Positions 1 to 12,000 of a DNA stretch of 64,000 nt are shown here, in pieces. The notes beneath the pieces were generated by a model. That model worked only from the letters and a program-made list of their open reading frames with translations. It made no database searches and had not been told where the DNA came from. Source of the stretch: a virus; the IMG/VR virus record IMGVR_UViG_3300042868_009074, positions 124,001-188,000 of that record. The stretch is one strand, 5' to 3'. The translations under genes were made by a program, and so were the position numbers. Position 1 is the stretch's first letter; each line of letters begins with the position of its first letter.

Positions 1-2335
1 TATTTAAAAATGAATCCCAAATTCCTCTAGACGAAGCATTTATTTGTGTATCTAACTTTTCTGCATTGCTTCTAAAATCAGAAATATCTGGTGTAAATAT
101 TTTAGTTTGGGTCTCAGCTGGAACAAAAAAGCTTATATTACTTCCGTCTGTCCACTCTTTGTAAACGTTTGTAACAAAAACATCTTGATCGCTATAGCCT
201 ATGACTTCCGGATCTGCAGGAGAGATAGCTTCCATAGCGTTTCGGATAGCAAGTGTAGTATTCAGTCCCGCTCCAGTACTTGAAGGATTTGTGTAGTTTC
301 CTTCTGGTGGAGTTGTTGAATCTGTAGTATCAGTTGGTTTTTTTAGTAAAAACTCTTCGTTAACATAGTTATGAAGTTGGCCTGCAGCTTTACCCATATA
401 TTGTCTATATCTACCCCAGTTAATTGACTGATTAAAATCGTTGATCATAGGCAGAAAAGGCTTGTGATTAAAGTTTGACATTTGCAGAGTAACCGCCAAA
501 CCAAAAGGATAGTTTTCTATAGTTTCGATTATCATGTCGTTTAATGCAACACCTGTAATGCCATGAACTGAATTTAGATAATGATTTTTAATAGGTATAA
601 TTGGAGAATATTTAAAAGCTGCAACCATGCCTCTTAGCGATGAAAGAAATTTATCTATTTGATCTTCATTCCCTGTTTGCTTAAAGTCAATTTTGTAATT
701 ATCTTTTAGATTAATCTTAGAAGCATCTTTGATCGATATGCCCCATATTTCCTCATAGTTGGGGAAGTATAGTTTCATGGATATTTGAACGTGCTTATAC
801 CCGGCGTTATACTTGGCTGATGTTCTTTGTCTAAGACCTTGTTCTCCAAGTGAGGAAATCTTGAATGTAGTCCCTACATCTATTTTGATTGGTGGTACGT
901 AGAAGTTAGCAGCGCCTAATCTTAGGTGAAATACGTCTGGGGATTTAGGAGCTATGTTTTGTCTAAATGGAGATTCTTCTAAAGCTTTTCTAATCCTTTG
1001 TGCGGTATTAACTAATTCCCATGCACCAGTAAATATGCTCTCTCCGTTAACTTGACCAAATGAGGCGACTAAGTCTTTTAGGATAGCTTCTGGGTCATTC
1101 TGGGAATCTTCAACTCCTCCACCAGCTCCATTGTTAGAGTAATCACCAGCAATTGCGAGAGCTTCAAAGAAGAAATTAATTAAATCAGGAAAGTAATTAT
1201 AAAGAGTAGCCATTACAACTGGTTGTCTAGAGAGCACAGAAAGAGTCACCCCTAATTGCTGCAACCATACAGTGTCTCTAGTGCCGTTAACTATATTTCC
1301 TGCACTTGCTTTAACCGTATTTTCATTTCTAAATCTGTCTCTACCGAATTGTCTTATTTCGTCAGAATGAACTAATAGATCCAATAAACCACTTGCTTCC
1401 ATCTGTTGGAATAGTATTTTTTGGTACTTAGAGTCTAGCGCTGTAAGTGTGGCTCCATCTCTTGGTGAAAGTATTTTTTGGAAAACATCATAACCACTAA
1501 GATCTGATAGAACTTGATCAGCTTGTATAAATATGTTATTTTTTCTAGCGATAGTTGCGTATAAGCCACCAACTGCACCATCTGTTGAGTTGTACAACTC
1601 TGGGCTAAGACTGACAAGATAATTCTCTAAAAACGCTATCCTTGATAGATAATTTTCATCAGAATCAAAAACTGGATTAACAGTAGTATCTGTATTATCT
1701 GTAGGTGGATTATTAGCTCCAGGATTAGGTGAGATTTTAGTTTCACCTGATAATGTTTTAGTAACTGGATCCCATTGTCTTAATCTTATAATTGCGTATT
1801 TAACAAATACACTTAAAGATATATAGTTACCAAATAAAGAAAGACCGTTACCCATAGAGGGAGACCTGTCAGTGCCATCTTTATCTTTATTGTAATAATT
1901 GGTCCAAGCAATGTTTGCTGCTCCATCTTTTTGATCTAGATTTGCATTTGGAGAAAGATTGTTATAAAAGTTCTTTCTTAAAAAAGCAACTATTTGTGCG
2001 TCTGTAGCTTTTGAGCTATAGCCACTAGGAGTCATTGGAGCTAAGTAAGAAGCTGCTTCTTTTCTACAAAGCACCCAAAGAGGATCATCAGCATCCGGGA
2101 GAATGGCACTCTCTAGCGCCGGCATTTCGTCCAAATACCAGTAGTGGCTCTCTTTATCTACGTACTGCTGGCTATATGTTCCCTGTTTTACAAATAAAGA
2201 ATAAGTAATTGGCCTGACAAGATAATCTTTCATCTTTATATATGCAAGATTAACTTCTTCTATATAGTCGTCAACTGATTCTTTAGTTGGAAAATTGTCT
2301 TCTAACCAAGCTATAATTTTTGGATTAACTGCCAT
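1..2335 (-). CDS. Large probable tail/baseplate protein, C-terminus beyond window
   Basis: One uninterrupted frame runs from the ATG at 2335 (GCC ATA context, starting MAVNPKIIAWLEDNF) to position 1, giving at least 778 residues. The stop lies outside the window. I checked the frame near 2173, 1201 and 118 and it stays in register. I do not recognise the family. Visible traits are an acidic N-terminus, a central region with the repeated hydrophobic stretch FPDLINFFFEALAIAG, and a later beta-rich part (VPPIKIDVGTTFKISSLG, then a QISMKLYFPN stretch). It is the last gene seen in the tail block, 10 bp after the disordered 154-residue gene, so a baseplate or tail-tip role is inferred from position only. 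No CGG codon is in frame. Confidence 0.7.
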   Translation of the reverse strand, partial: MAVNPKIIAWLEDNFPTKESVDDYIEEVNLAYIKMKDYLVRPITYSLFVKQGTYSQQYVDKESHYWYLDEMPALESAILPDADDPLWVLCRKEAASYLAPMTPSGYSSKATDAQIVAFLRKNFYNNLSPNANLDQKDGAANIAWTNYYNKDKDGTDRSPSMGNGLSLFGNYISLSVFVKYAIIRLRQWDPVTKTLSGETKISPNPGANNPPTDNTDTTVNPVFDSDENYLSRIAFLENYLVSLSPELYNSTDGAVGGLYATIARKNNIFIQADQVLSDLSGYDVFQKILSPRDGATLTALDSKYQKILFQQMEASGLLDLLVHSDEIRQFGRDRFRNENTVKASAGNIVNGTRDTVWLQQLGVTLSVLSRQPVVMATLYNYFPDLINFFFEALAIAGDYSNNGAGGGVEDSQNDPEAILKDLVASFGQVNGESIFTGAWELVNTAQRIRKALEESPFRQNIAPKSPDVFHLRLGAANFYVPPIKIDVGTTFKISSLGEQGLRQRTSAKYNAGYKHVQISMKLYFPNYEEIWGISIKDASKINLKDNYKIDFKQTGNEDQIDKFLSSLRGMVAAFKYSPIIPIKNHYLNSVHGITGVALNDMIIETIENYPFGLAVTLQMSNFNHKPFLPMINDFNQSINWGRYRQYMGKAAGQLHNYVNEEFLLKKPTDTTDSTTPPEGNYTNPSSTGAGLNTTLAIRNAMEAISPADPEVIGYSDQDVFVTNVYKEWTDGSNISFFVPAETQTKIFTPDISDFRSNAEKLDTQINASSRGIWDSFLN

Positions 2336-2345
2336 ATAATATCAC

Positions 2346-2810
2346 TTACTTAAAATAGTTATCGGTTTTTAACATTTTATCCATAGCGGATTTAGTGTTA
2401 TTGGAAAAAGAAAGTTTACTGTAATTATCTATTGTACCACGTTTTGAAGTACTAGAAGTAAAACTCATTGAAGAAACTTTGCCTACACTAGGAGCTTTTC
2501 CTTTTGAACTAGCTATTCTATTTCTTGCTTGTTGATGCTTTGGATTATCGTATCCTGCTTTGTTCATCTGAACATGAGTTGTTGATGAATTTATATATCC
2601 TTCAAGAGAAGGTTTACTAACTTTAGCCTGAGACTTCTGTTCTTGTTGTTTTAATTGTTGATCTCTAGAGCCAACATTAAAATTATCTTGACTTTGAGGA
2701 CCGGAGACTTTTTGAGCATTAGCTTGAGCTTGTTTTACCCTAGGCCTTGTATCCGGGTTGCTTTTTGCAGCGTCGGCCAAGCGGGAATTGGATTGTTGAA
2801 TATTGTCCAT
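2346..2810 (-). CDS. Small disordered Q/S/K-rich protein
   Basis: This 154-residue protein has no recognisable domain. It is rich in Gln, Ser, Lys and Asn with almost no hydrophobic core, which suggests an intrinsically disordered polypeptide. It sits between a 2071-residue tail protein (10 bp upstream) and the large protein that runs off the window, so it is probably co-transcribed with the tail genes. It may be a linker, chaperone or minor virion protein; none of these is shown by the sequence. Confidence 0.6.
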   Translation of the reverse strand: MDNIQQSNSRLADAAKSNPDTRPRVKQAQANAQKVSGPQSQDNFNVGSRDQQLKQQEQKSQAKVSKPSLEGYINSSTTHVQMNKAGYDNPKHQQARNRIASSKGKAPSVGKVSSMSFTSSTSKRGTIDNYSKLSFSNNTKSAMDKMLKTDNYFK

Positions 2811-2820
2811 TACCTATTTC

Positions 2821-5800
2821 CTAATAAGAACTTGCAATTTCTTGATACGGGTCTTTACCCGCATTAGGTATGCCAGAGTATATAGTAGCGTTTGAACCAG
2901 ATTCTGATATGCTTTGAGAAGCATTAATAAACTGTTGGACCTGTGCTTGAGAGCCCACTATGTCTACGCTATAGGATGATCCTAGGTCTCCATTTGACGT
3001 CGGGGAAAAGGATGGGTATTCCATTGTCTCAGTAGTAGGTCTTTCGTATGGGCTTCCACCAGGCAAGAGAGGCGGTCCAGCCACGCCCTCTGCAGTATGA
3101 TCTCTACTCTTCATCTTATTAAATACAGCACCTCCTAGTGCTGCTATTCCTAACCCTACAGCTATTTTAGTTTTATTACCTTTTGCGTAATTGAGGAAAT
3201 TAGGAAATTTTTCAGATAGTGCATCGCCTATCTTTGTATACTTAGGACCCGTTAAATCAGCCATTGTTCCTGCTGCTGTCCCTACCTCGTCAGATAGATA
3301 TCTTGCTGCTATATCGTTAAAAACTGGTATAGGATTTCTTAAATCTTGTTCAAAAAGACTTAAAACGTCTAAAGCCTCTTGAGAAGTAGATACTCTTCTG
3401 GCTTCAAATCTTGACCCCATTAAAGCTAACTGATTTATATATTGGTTATGCTCTGGTAAAGAGTTCAGGTTAGCAACCGGACCAACTCCATCGGCCATTG
3501 ATTGATCAACTAGATCTTTTCTAATTAGAGATAAGGTTGTATCTTTATCTTGAGAATACATTAATTGAGTAAAGTGTTCTAGTTTTTTAGCCTGTTGTTG
3601 GTCGACTGTTTCTGCTGTTTCCAACATTGTTTCTTCTATGAGGTCTCTAAGTGATCTTCCTTTCACGTCTCCGTGTTTAGCTGTAAGATCAGGAAATATA
3701 TCTTGTAAATTGTCGTCAACAAACCCACCTCGTTCAGTAAGTCCTGCTTCTGGTGAGTGGTTTCCTTCTGGACGCAGTATTTCTTGTAGTCTTTTTGCAA
3801 CGGAATCTTCTGCGCTTGCTGCTCGCTCTCCGGCTGATTCTTCTAATTTTACAATTAAAGAATTAAAAATTTCCTCATCCCCAGCAACTGATTTACTAAC
3901 TTTATTTACTAAATCTGACTTTACAGCTTCGTAAGCTTTTCCTAATTGTATTCTTCCAGTTTTATCAAAAAAGTGCTCGCCCCTAAGAAGGGCATCATCC
4001 ATTAGTTTTCCAAGAGTCCTTGTATCAGCATCTTCTGATGCTATTAATCTTTGTGATTCTATATAATAATGTTCTAGCAGACTTCTTGCATCTACTGGAC
4101 TTTCGATTGATGTTAACTGTTTTTCTAAATGATTATAGATCAAAGCCCTTGCTGCTGCTTCGTACTGTTCTCTTTGTCTCATTAGTTCAGCTTGAACATA
4201 TCCAAGTTTGTCTGACGGAGAATGGAAAGCAGCTATCATATCTCCTAAGCCACCTTTTATTAGACCTTTTACTTCTTCATTTATATTATAGCTACCAAAA
4301 TTCAAGTTATTAGTTACAGCTCTAATTTGAGAATTTAATTCTCCTATTTCTTTAACTAAATTTGTTTCTACTATTTCTTCTCCAATTTTTAAGTCTACTT
4401 TTTTTAACAAATTTAGATCTGTTAATTCAATTAATGAACGGTCTACATTTGCGTCTCTACCAGCTTGAGATTTTGCTTTTAACATTTCAGAAAAAGCTGT
4501 ATCACCAGTTCTTTGAATTTTTAACTTATCTTTTATACCTCCAAATTCTGATGCCGCTTCTTCAAGGGTGGAGCTTCTGTATCTTGCTAATAGATCCTCT
4601 CCTTTATAGGCTAATCCAAACCTCTTATCTCCTAACATTGTATTAATTGCTCTTTGTTGCACCTTTTCATATGTTTCACCTTCATCAAAATTTGGTTTAC
4701 TTTTAAATTCTTTAAGGCTAGCCCTAATGAAATTATAAAAATCTTCAGTTTCTTTAGTCGCAGCATCTGGTCCATACCTTTTTAAGTATGCCCTGCTTCC
4801 TTGTAGTATTCCTTGTAGAAATTCTTCAACGTCTTTTGAGTTAGAACCTTTTGCCCTAAATACCAATTCATCCATTCCCATTCTTAAAAATTCATCAGTT
4901 CCAAGCTGTCCAGAGTGAAAAGCCATTCTCATCTTTCCAAATTCTACTCCAGTTTGACGTATCATGTTTTTTGAAATTGCAGCGCTTTGCGCGTTTACTG
5001 CTTCCATTATTTTAGCCCTTTTACCAGGGTCCATAAGTGCTGCGGTAAAATCTTCTATTCCTTCGTATTCTTCTAAAACTCTTGTCGCCTTTGAATCAAA
5101 AAGAGATCTCCAATTTTTATCATATCCATCTAGTTGGGTTCCAACAAGTTCTTCTTTTAAGTCATCTACATTCAGATTGTACAATTGAAAAAATGCTTTA
5201 GCAGTTGAATCTTCTATATTTACTCCTTGAGTTGTTTCAAAGTACCTTTGATTTTTAACAACCTCTTCAAACAATTGAGTCATTTGTATTTTAGCATTTC
5301 CTCCAATTGCTGCGTCAATTGCAGATTCAGGGTCATACGCAAAAAAGTGAGATTTAAAGAAATCAACATCGTCAGGAGTCATTGTGCTACTCTTTAATAT
5401 GTCATCCATTTGTCTTTCAAACGAAGTAGTAAATCCCAATGTGTCAATATAAGAACCAAGACTTCCAGCTTTTTGAGTAGTAGCTTGTTCAGCCAACCTA
5501 GTCTTAAGATGCATCATCTCTTCCAGTATTGAATTTCCTATTTTTGTATTATCTGATCTAACGCCAAGACTTGCTAGATAATGTGCAGTAGTAGTCTCAG
5601 AGAAACCTAAAGCTTTGCCGTCAATTTGTAATTCATTATAAAATTTAGCGTGCTCTGCAAAAGTTGCTCCTGGCGGTAGAAAATCATTATCGAATACCCC
5701 TTTTGATCTATTTGAGTCAACAATATTTCTCATTGCGTCAACAAATCCTTGATCTTCCGATATTGTTAAGGATGAATTTTGGATTTGTATTCTTCTACTA

Positions 5801-8800
5801 TTTCTATAAGCAGCTAATTTACTAGGATCATCTGCAAAGTCAGCTTCTGTTAATTGTCTAGCAGTAGACATCCTTATACCAGTCTTTGGATCTACTACTG
5901 TTTTTGCTATAAGATTTTCACTAAGTTCGTTGATGAGCCCTTTACCTGGTCCATAAACACCTGGTCCTAACTTTGATCTTTCTGAAACTCTAATAATCAT
6001 GTCTTCAATTACATCATCGCTAATATATCCATTTTCACCATTTCTATATATGTCAGCAAGTGCCATATTATTTCTAGATATAGCGTTAAGATACCTAACT
6101 GCCCTGAAATCTTCAGCTTCTCTTGCTGATAGACGTGATAGTGATGTAGATAAAGTAGTTTCAAAACCATCTTTAGTTTTATTGCTGTAGAGTAAGTTAA
6201 TCCCAGTTGATTGATCCATTTGTTCGCTAAAGGACATTAACGCTTCTCTAAAGTTTTCCCCCAGTTGATCTTGCCCTCCAAACATTCTAGCAATTGTCTT
6301 ATTGTCCATTTGAGGTGCTAATATAGAAAATTCTTCCGGACCAGTCGGCTGTCTAAATGAAAAAGCAACTAATCTTCTTCTTGCAGTGCCATCACGACCT
6401 ATTTCGTTTGAATTTATATAATGAAGATCTGTAATAAATTTGTCGTCTAAGTCGAATCCACCTTTTGCTTCATAGAGTTCATCTAGAGTAGAACCGCCAA
6501 CCACGATCTTATGATCATCGTGTCTATACTTTGGCATTCTTAGTATTTCTCCACTATTTGCTAATGATATTTCTCTATGTGCATTTTGGTTAAGAAGAAG
6601 TGTATCTTCCGCTCTTCTACCAACTCCAATTGTTTCAGCAAATGATCTGTTTTTTTCTATTTCAGAATGTTTTAACCCACGTCCTATTAGGTTTTCTTCC
6701 GTATCAACCGCATGTCTTTGAGCGTTTGGCAGTACAACTGCATTGATATCTCTTTTTATTGCTTGTCCGTCTGCGCCTACTCCGGACTTATATTGTTTAC
6801 CTTTTCTAAATACTTCTTTAGAAGAAGTTTCAATTATCTTATTTAAAAGCTCAGGAAGTTCTGTTGGTCTTGCACCATTTCTTATGGCTGTTTGTATTTC
6901 AAGAGCATCTTGTCTATATCTCATAGCCATTGATCTTGATTGAAAACCTAATTGTTCAAAATCATCTGGATTTAAAGAAGCTTGTCTTTCTATACTTCTT
7001 AAGATAGATTCAGGAACTACTCCAGTATCTTTCATTGTTTTTATCTCAGCGCTAAATTGAGACATGTTTTCTCTAACTTGATCAACTAATTGTTGATTGC
7101 TATATACTTCAGGATGGAATATGGAAGCTTGAAAATCGCTAAAAACTCTTTCTCCAGGAAAATGCCTAGCAGAGTCTAATGATATATATTGCCCAGAAAC
7201 ACCTGCTTCTCCAAAGAGAGACCAATTTGCTCTACCAAAGTTTGTTTCTCTTTTAAATAGTTCTTTTGAACCAAATCCTATAACACCAAGATCATCAGAG
7301 ACATGGCTTATATCTCTAACGTCTAAAACTGCCTTTACTCCACCTTGAGATAATCCAATTCTTGCAGTTAAGTCATCATGTGATTCTGCTATTTTTTGAG
7401 TTGCGCTTTTTACATCAGCTAGTCTTTTCTTTACGTGATCTATTCCGTATCCATCTCCAAAAATTCTAGCTATCTCAGCTTCTCCGGCTGCTGCATCAGA
7501 TTTATGTGTTGATATAATAGCTTCTAATTCTCCAATTTCAATTCGATTAGCATGTAGCTTATGCTTTACCGCAAAATCAGCAAGTACTCCTGAACCGTCA
7601 TATACTCTTTCTCCATCTCTAAGTTTTTGTACAATGCGGCCTAATTTATTATGACTTAATCCAGCTGCATTACTTAGCCCATCCATATTAGGACCCTGTG
7701 TTTTGGAAAGATTTTCTAAATGTTCGATGAAATCATCAAGCTTAAATCCTGCACCTCCTTTATCAGATGCATAATATTTTTTTAATTCCTCACCTAAAGA
7801 TTCAAATTCAAATTCACCTACACCGGCTACTTTTAATATACCTCTGATTGATTCAGCTGATACATTAAGCTCATCTTGCCCTACGCCTTTTATTATTCTT
7901 AAATTTGCAGTTAAAGAAAGTTCATTCTTTGCATTTGCAGATATTGATTTTTCCGTAAAATCTTCAAATAAACTTTTTCCATTATCTAATTTAAAAGCTT
8001 CTAATAATCTAGATTCAGTAAAATCTGTTTTTATAAATAAATCATCTAATGTTTTAGGAAGAGCATCTAGTGACTCTAGTCTTTTGTATAATTCTGGATT
8101 ATTAGTTTTAATTTTTTCAATAGCTGCTTCTATTAACGTGTCTACTTTATCTCCTGCTAAGGAAAAATCTCTTGAAGATGTTGAAGCGGAAATTCTTTTG
8201 TCTAATTTTTGGAAAAGTCCACCCAATTGTTGTAATGGATTATAGTTAATGAGAGAATCCATATTATCTGATAATATAGCTGGATTTGCTAATCCTATTT
8301 TCATCATAGCAGAACGGGAAACAGCTTCACCTCCCATTGCGACGCTAAGCTTCGCGTACTGAGCTTGAGTTAAATAAGTAATAGCACCGTCTTCGTTAAT
8401 GAACCTATACCTTAATGCCACTGCATTGTTATCTCTCGTAGTTAAGAAACCAAAAGTACTTTCATTTTCATTTAAAGCGCCTGTTAAAGAAATTTCTGGA
8501 AGAGGTATATGCTTAGGTTCAGCTCCTCCTGTGGTGTAAGCTGGATTTAATATCCTAGCTTCTTCTCTTTGCAGATCATGAAGTTCTTTTAATTTTATTC
8601 TCAAACCTTTTGGCACGTTGTCGTCAGTATATTGAATAGCAGATTGCCCGTGTATTATATTATTGATATCAGAGTAGGCAAGTCTTTCAACCTCTATTCT
8701 TCTTCCTCTTAATGAACTGAGTCCAGCATCTTCTAATACTTGTTGCATTAGGGTGTTTGAAGATGATCTTTCTAAAAATTCATTTATTACATTAGTCTGA

Positions 8801-9036
8801 CCTAAATGCTCGTAGCCAAATGGGTCCAGAGCTGAACCTGCTAAAATTTGAGCTTCATTTACTCCCAATTGGGCAGTATGGACATAGGCTTGCCCTAAGC
8901 CCTCTTCTGTTAGGTCGTACAACCTTCCGGTAACTGAAGATTTAATCTTAAAATCACTACCAATTTTAACTCTAGATAAAAGACCTCTTTGGAAGTAAGG
9001 ACCGTCCATCGATGAAAGATATTCATTCATGTCCAT
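2821..9036 (-). CDS. Giant 2071-residue virion/tail protein
   Basis: A single 6.2-kb frame encodes a largely helical, charged protein with many Glu/Lys-rich stretches. About 100 residues before the C-terminus is one hydrophobic glycine-rich segment (KIAVGLGIAALGGAVF), followed by a Pro/Ser/Gly-rich disordered tail. No enzymatic motif is evident. It starts 2 bp after the stop of the 2313-residue gene (ATG GAC ATG AAT), so the two giants are translationally coupled. The location after tube and chaperone genes is that of tape-measure or baseplate-hub proteins. A tape-measure, internal or ejected protein is possible, but the sequence alone does not decide. All CGG triplets I found in it are out of frame. 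Confidence 0.7.
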   Translation of the reverse strand: MDMNEYLSSMDGPYFQRGLLSRVKIGSDFKIKSSVTGRLYDLTEEGLGQAYVHTAQLGVNEAQILAGSALDPFGYEHLGQTNVINEFLERSSSNTLMQQVLEDAGLSSLRGRRIEVERLAYSDINNIIHGQSAIQYTDDNVPKGLRIKLKELHDLQREEARILNPAYTTGGAEPKHIPLPEISLTGALNENESTFGFLTTRDNNAVALRYRFINEDGAITYLTQAQYAKLSVAMGGEAVSRSAMMKIGLANPAILSDNMDSLINYNPLQQLGGLFQKLDKRISASTSSRDFSLAGDKVDTLIEAAIEKIKTNNPELYKRLESLDALPKTLDDLFIKTDFTESRLLEAFKLDNGKSLFEDFTEKSISANAKNELSLTANLRIIKGVGQDELNVSAESIRGILKVAGVGEFEFESLGEELKKYYASDKGGAGFKLDDFIEHLENLSKTQGPNMDGLSNAAGLSHNKLGRIVQKLRDGERVYDGSGVLADFAVKHKLHANRIEIGELEAIISTHKSDAAAGEAEIARIFGDGYGIDHVKKRLADVKSATQKIAESHDDLTARIGLSQGGVKAVLDVRDISHVSDDLGVIGFGSKELFKRETNFGRANWSLFGEAGVSGQYISLDSARHFPGERVFSDFQASIFHPEVYSNQQLVDQVRENMSQFSAEIKTMKDTGVVPESILRSIERQASLNPDDFEQLGFQSRSMAMRYRQDALEIQTAIRNGARPTELPELLNKIIETSSKEVFRKGKQYKSGVGADGQAIKRDINAVVLPNAQRHAVDTEENLIGRGLKHSEIEKNRSFAETIGVGRRAEDTLLLNQNAHREISLANSGEILRMPKYRHDDHKIVVGGSTLDELYEAKGGFDLDDKFITDLHYINSNEIGRDGTARRRLVAFSFRQPTGPEEFSILAPQMDNKTIARMFGGQDQLGENFREALMSFSEQMDQSTGINLLYSNKTKDGFETTLSTSLSRLSAREAEDFRAVRYLNAISRNNMALADIYRNGENGYISDDVIEDMIIRVSERSKLGPGVYGPGKGLINELSENLIAKTVVDPKTGIRMSTARQLTEADFADDPSKLAAYRNSRRIQIQNSSLTISEDQGFVDAMRNIVDSNRSKGVFDNDFLPPGATFAEHAKFYNELQIDGKALGFSETTTAHYLASLGVRSDNTKIGNSILEEMMHLKTRLAEQATTQKAGSLGSYIDTLGFTTSFERQMDDILKSSTMTPDDVDFFKSHFFAYDPESAIDAAIGGNAKIQMTQLFEEVVKNQRYFETTQGVNIEDSTAKAFFQLYNLNVDDLKEELVGTQLDGYDKNWRSLFDSKATRVLEEYEGIEDFTAALMDPGKRAKIMEAVNAQSAAISKNMIRQTGVEFGKMRMAFHSGQLGTDEFLRMGMDELVFRAKGSNSKDVEEFLQGILQGSRAYLKRYGPDAATKETEDFYNFIRASLKEFKSKPNFDEGETYEKVQQRAINTMLGDKRFGLAYKGEDLLARYRSSTLEEAASEFGGIKDKLKIQRTGDTAFSEMLKAKSQAGRDANVDRSLIELTDLNLLKKVDLKIGEEIVETNLVKEIGELNSQIRAVTNNLNFGSYNINEEVKGLIKGGLGDMIAAFHSPSDKLGYVQAELMRQREQYEAAARALIYNHLEKQLTSIESPVDARSLLEHYYIESQRLIASEDADTRTLGKLMDDALLRGEHFFDKTGRIQLGKAYEAVKSDLVNKVSKSVAGDEEIFNSLIVKLEESAGERAASAEDSVAKRLQEILRPEGNHSPEAGLTERGGFVDDNLQDIFPDLTAKHGDVKGRSLRDLIEETMLETAETVDQQQAKKLEHFTQLMYSQDKDTTLSLIRKDLVDQSMADGVGPVANLNSLPEHNQYINQLALMGSRFEARRVSTSQEALDVLSLFEQDLRNPIPVFNDIAARYLSDEVGTAAGTMADLTGPKYTKIGDALSEKFPNFLNYAKGNKTKIAVGLGIAALGGAVFNKMKSRDHTAEGVAGPPLLPGGSPYERPTTETMEYPSFSPTSNGDLGSSYSVDIVGSQAQVQQFINASQSISESGSNATIYSGIPNAGKDPYQEIASSY

Positions 9037-9038
9037 CT

Positions 9039-12000
9039 TTATCTAACTCCTGCTTTTATATTTACGGATCCAGATCCTGAATAAGATCTAGACTCAGATA
9101 TGGTCCCGTTAATTCCTTGGTCATACATTAAACTTTGAAGTCTATTTTTGACATCCTGTGAATTTCCCATTTTTCTACCGTTGCCAAATTCTGGATAACT
9201 AGGATTTGTTAAATTTGCTTCTTTGATCTGTTGTGGATAGTAACCCATTTGCGACATCTCTAGACCCATTGATTGTCCCATTTTTATCTTTACATGTTCC
9301 ATATTTGTATTTGGGTGCCAACCTTCCCAATCTTTACCTGGAAGTTCATGAGTTTGGAAATATTCAGTTAGATCTGGTTTTCTTTCTACTGGCATTCCCC
9401 AAGCAGCTTCGTATATTCTTCTCTCTAGTCTTCCTGCAGTTGACAAAATTCTTTTTCTTTCGCCGGCAGGAGCTTGTATCATTGCTTTAAAATGATCTCT
9501 TTTTCTTTTTGGAATACCAGCAGCTAGTGTGTCTACTGAAGTGCTGTCAAGATCTGTGCCATACATGGTCTTCTTGCTTGCTGCCATGTATTGCTTAGCA
9601 GCTTCGACATCACCAGATTGGGCTGCTCTAGAAGCTGCTGTTCTATTTTTTGTATAAGTTAAAATATCAGAATATTCTTCTAGCGCTAATTCCTTTTTTC
9701 TTTGCATAGGGATAAATCTACGTTCAGACAATTTACTAAAAGCAGAAAAACCACCAACAGTTAAAGCACCTATCGCAGTAGCGCCTGCCTTTGCAGCTTT
9801 TCCTTTCACAAATTGTCTAAAAGCAAAACCACCAACAGCTGCAGCAAGAAGCGGATTTCTTTGTGTTCCCTTGTAGTAGATAGGCTGAACAAAACTTTCT
9901 ACAGGTCTTTGCCATTCTGGAAACGTAGAACCATAAATATGTCTTCTTTCGTAGTCTTCAGTAGCATTTTTTCTTCCTGTAAACTTGTTATTAATAAAGT
10001 TGTCAGTATGAAGAGCAGCGTTTTTTGCAGTTGAGAATGGGTTAAGAGCTTTGTCCGTAAAGCTACTATCGTCGTAAGCGGTAAAGTTATTTTTACTATT
10101 TTTTATAGCGTTTTGTTGCGCTCTAATCTCGGCAACTTTTTCTCTCTCTTCTTCAGATAAACCTATCTTATCAATTCTTCTTTCTAGGTTTCTGTATTCT
10201 TTAGAGTATGGGGCAACGTCTGCTAGTATGTCTAATTGATTAACTGCTCCATATCTACCATTTCTATCTGGATATAATTTATTTAGCCTTTCATAGCCAA
10301 TACCAGGTAATCTCATTTCTCCTTCTGCAACTTTTGTAAAAGGATCGCCTGTTGTAAAGTCTATAAAGTTTTCACTTCCCGGCAAGAATGGATATTTTTT
10401 ACCCATAGTATTCTTAATTGGGTTAAGCATATTGACAGTTGTTCTTTTACGTGGAACAAATCTTCTTGCTATTTCTGATAGTTCAATATTTCCAAGTGGA
10501 CCTTCTGCTGGCAACGGTAAATCGCCCATACCTCCAAGGTTTAAGTCCCAGAATGCCCTAGTTGTGCCGTATGCCTCAGAAGCTGATTGCAGAACCGGTT
10601 TATCTGGCTCAAAATCGTATGCTCCCATTCCTAAAGATCTTCTAACATTACCTTCCATGAAACCATATATACCAGCAGTTTCTTGAAGCTTATATGCAAG
10701 ATCTCCCTTTAGATAATCGTTAGATCCGCTTCTTATCGGCAATCCAGATGCCACTATCTTTTCTGGCATCATCATAGGGCCTACAGGAGGCCCGTATACG
10801 CCCCCTGAGCTGCCTCCTGAGCGTGTAGAGATAGATTGGGCTAGAGATGGACTACCGAGCTGCAAATAGCCGTTAGAAGAGCTATTACCTGGTCCTGAGT
10901 TTCTAGATAAAGCTATGTTTGAAGAAGATAATTGATTTCTAACAGAATTACCAGCAGAATAAGTAGCACCAGCTGAACTTGCGTACATCGCATTAGATTT
11001 TGAAGATACTGTACTTTCAGATCCTTGGTATGATCCAGAAAAAAATGCAGTTGTAGGTATATTCCTAAGAGGTTTTCTTGGGATATTTGGTGGTGGAGCA
11101 GCTGCATAAGAAATTTGAGGATTTGGTGCTATATCAGCTTGTCGAAATATCCTTTGCTGTTGAGGAAGATACGCTCCGCCTTGGCCTGCCGGGACGTATG
11201 ATGCTAGGGCTGCATCAACTTCTTCTTTATGCATTACCTTCTGTGGTTTAAGTATTTTTCCAACAGTCATGTTTAACGCTGGAGTTAAGGGACCAAAAGG
11301 ACCACTAAAGTATTCTCCAGTTAAAGGATATGGCCTATCTTCATAATGCTTTCTTTCAAATCTATATGGGTCTAATGGTCTTAGCGGTGAGAAGTCATTG
11401 TAGAAAGCTGCTTTTTCAATTGGGCTACCAAACGCCTCGGGTGTAAACGTAGGGGCAGATTGCATTCTCCTGTACCACGATGGCCTGAAGTATTGTATCT
11501 TTCCACCCTTAAAAGGAGTATTACCTAACGCCCACCATCTGCCTTGTCTTACGGCTGTTTCGCCTTTTAGAAGTTGATCTTTTTTCTCTTTGCGATTCAT
11601 TCCACCAGGAGTAACCCCTGACATTATAGATCTTGCTTCAACTCCGACTCTAGCTGCCCCACCAAGAACAAGAGGAGAATAAACCCTTTCTCCTCTATCA
11701 TCTTTTGGATTGACCATTCCACCAGCAGTTCTATCTACTGTTAAGGCAGCTGTTCCAATTGCTAAAGCTGGAAGAACTCTTTGGCCAACAAGACCTGCTG
11801 AAAACATCGAAACTGGTCCGCTATAGGCGTTCATATCGGTGCCTGCGCCTACTGTGCCAAAGTATCTATTCAGTCTTCCAAAACCATGAGACATTGGAAC
11901 TGAGGCAAAAGAAAAACCTTCTTCGTTACCATATGTTCCTATTCCACTTGCGCTTAATAGGGTCTTTACAGGGCTTCTATTAAGTGCTGTTTTAAATGTT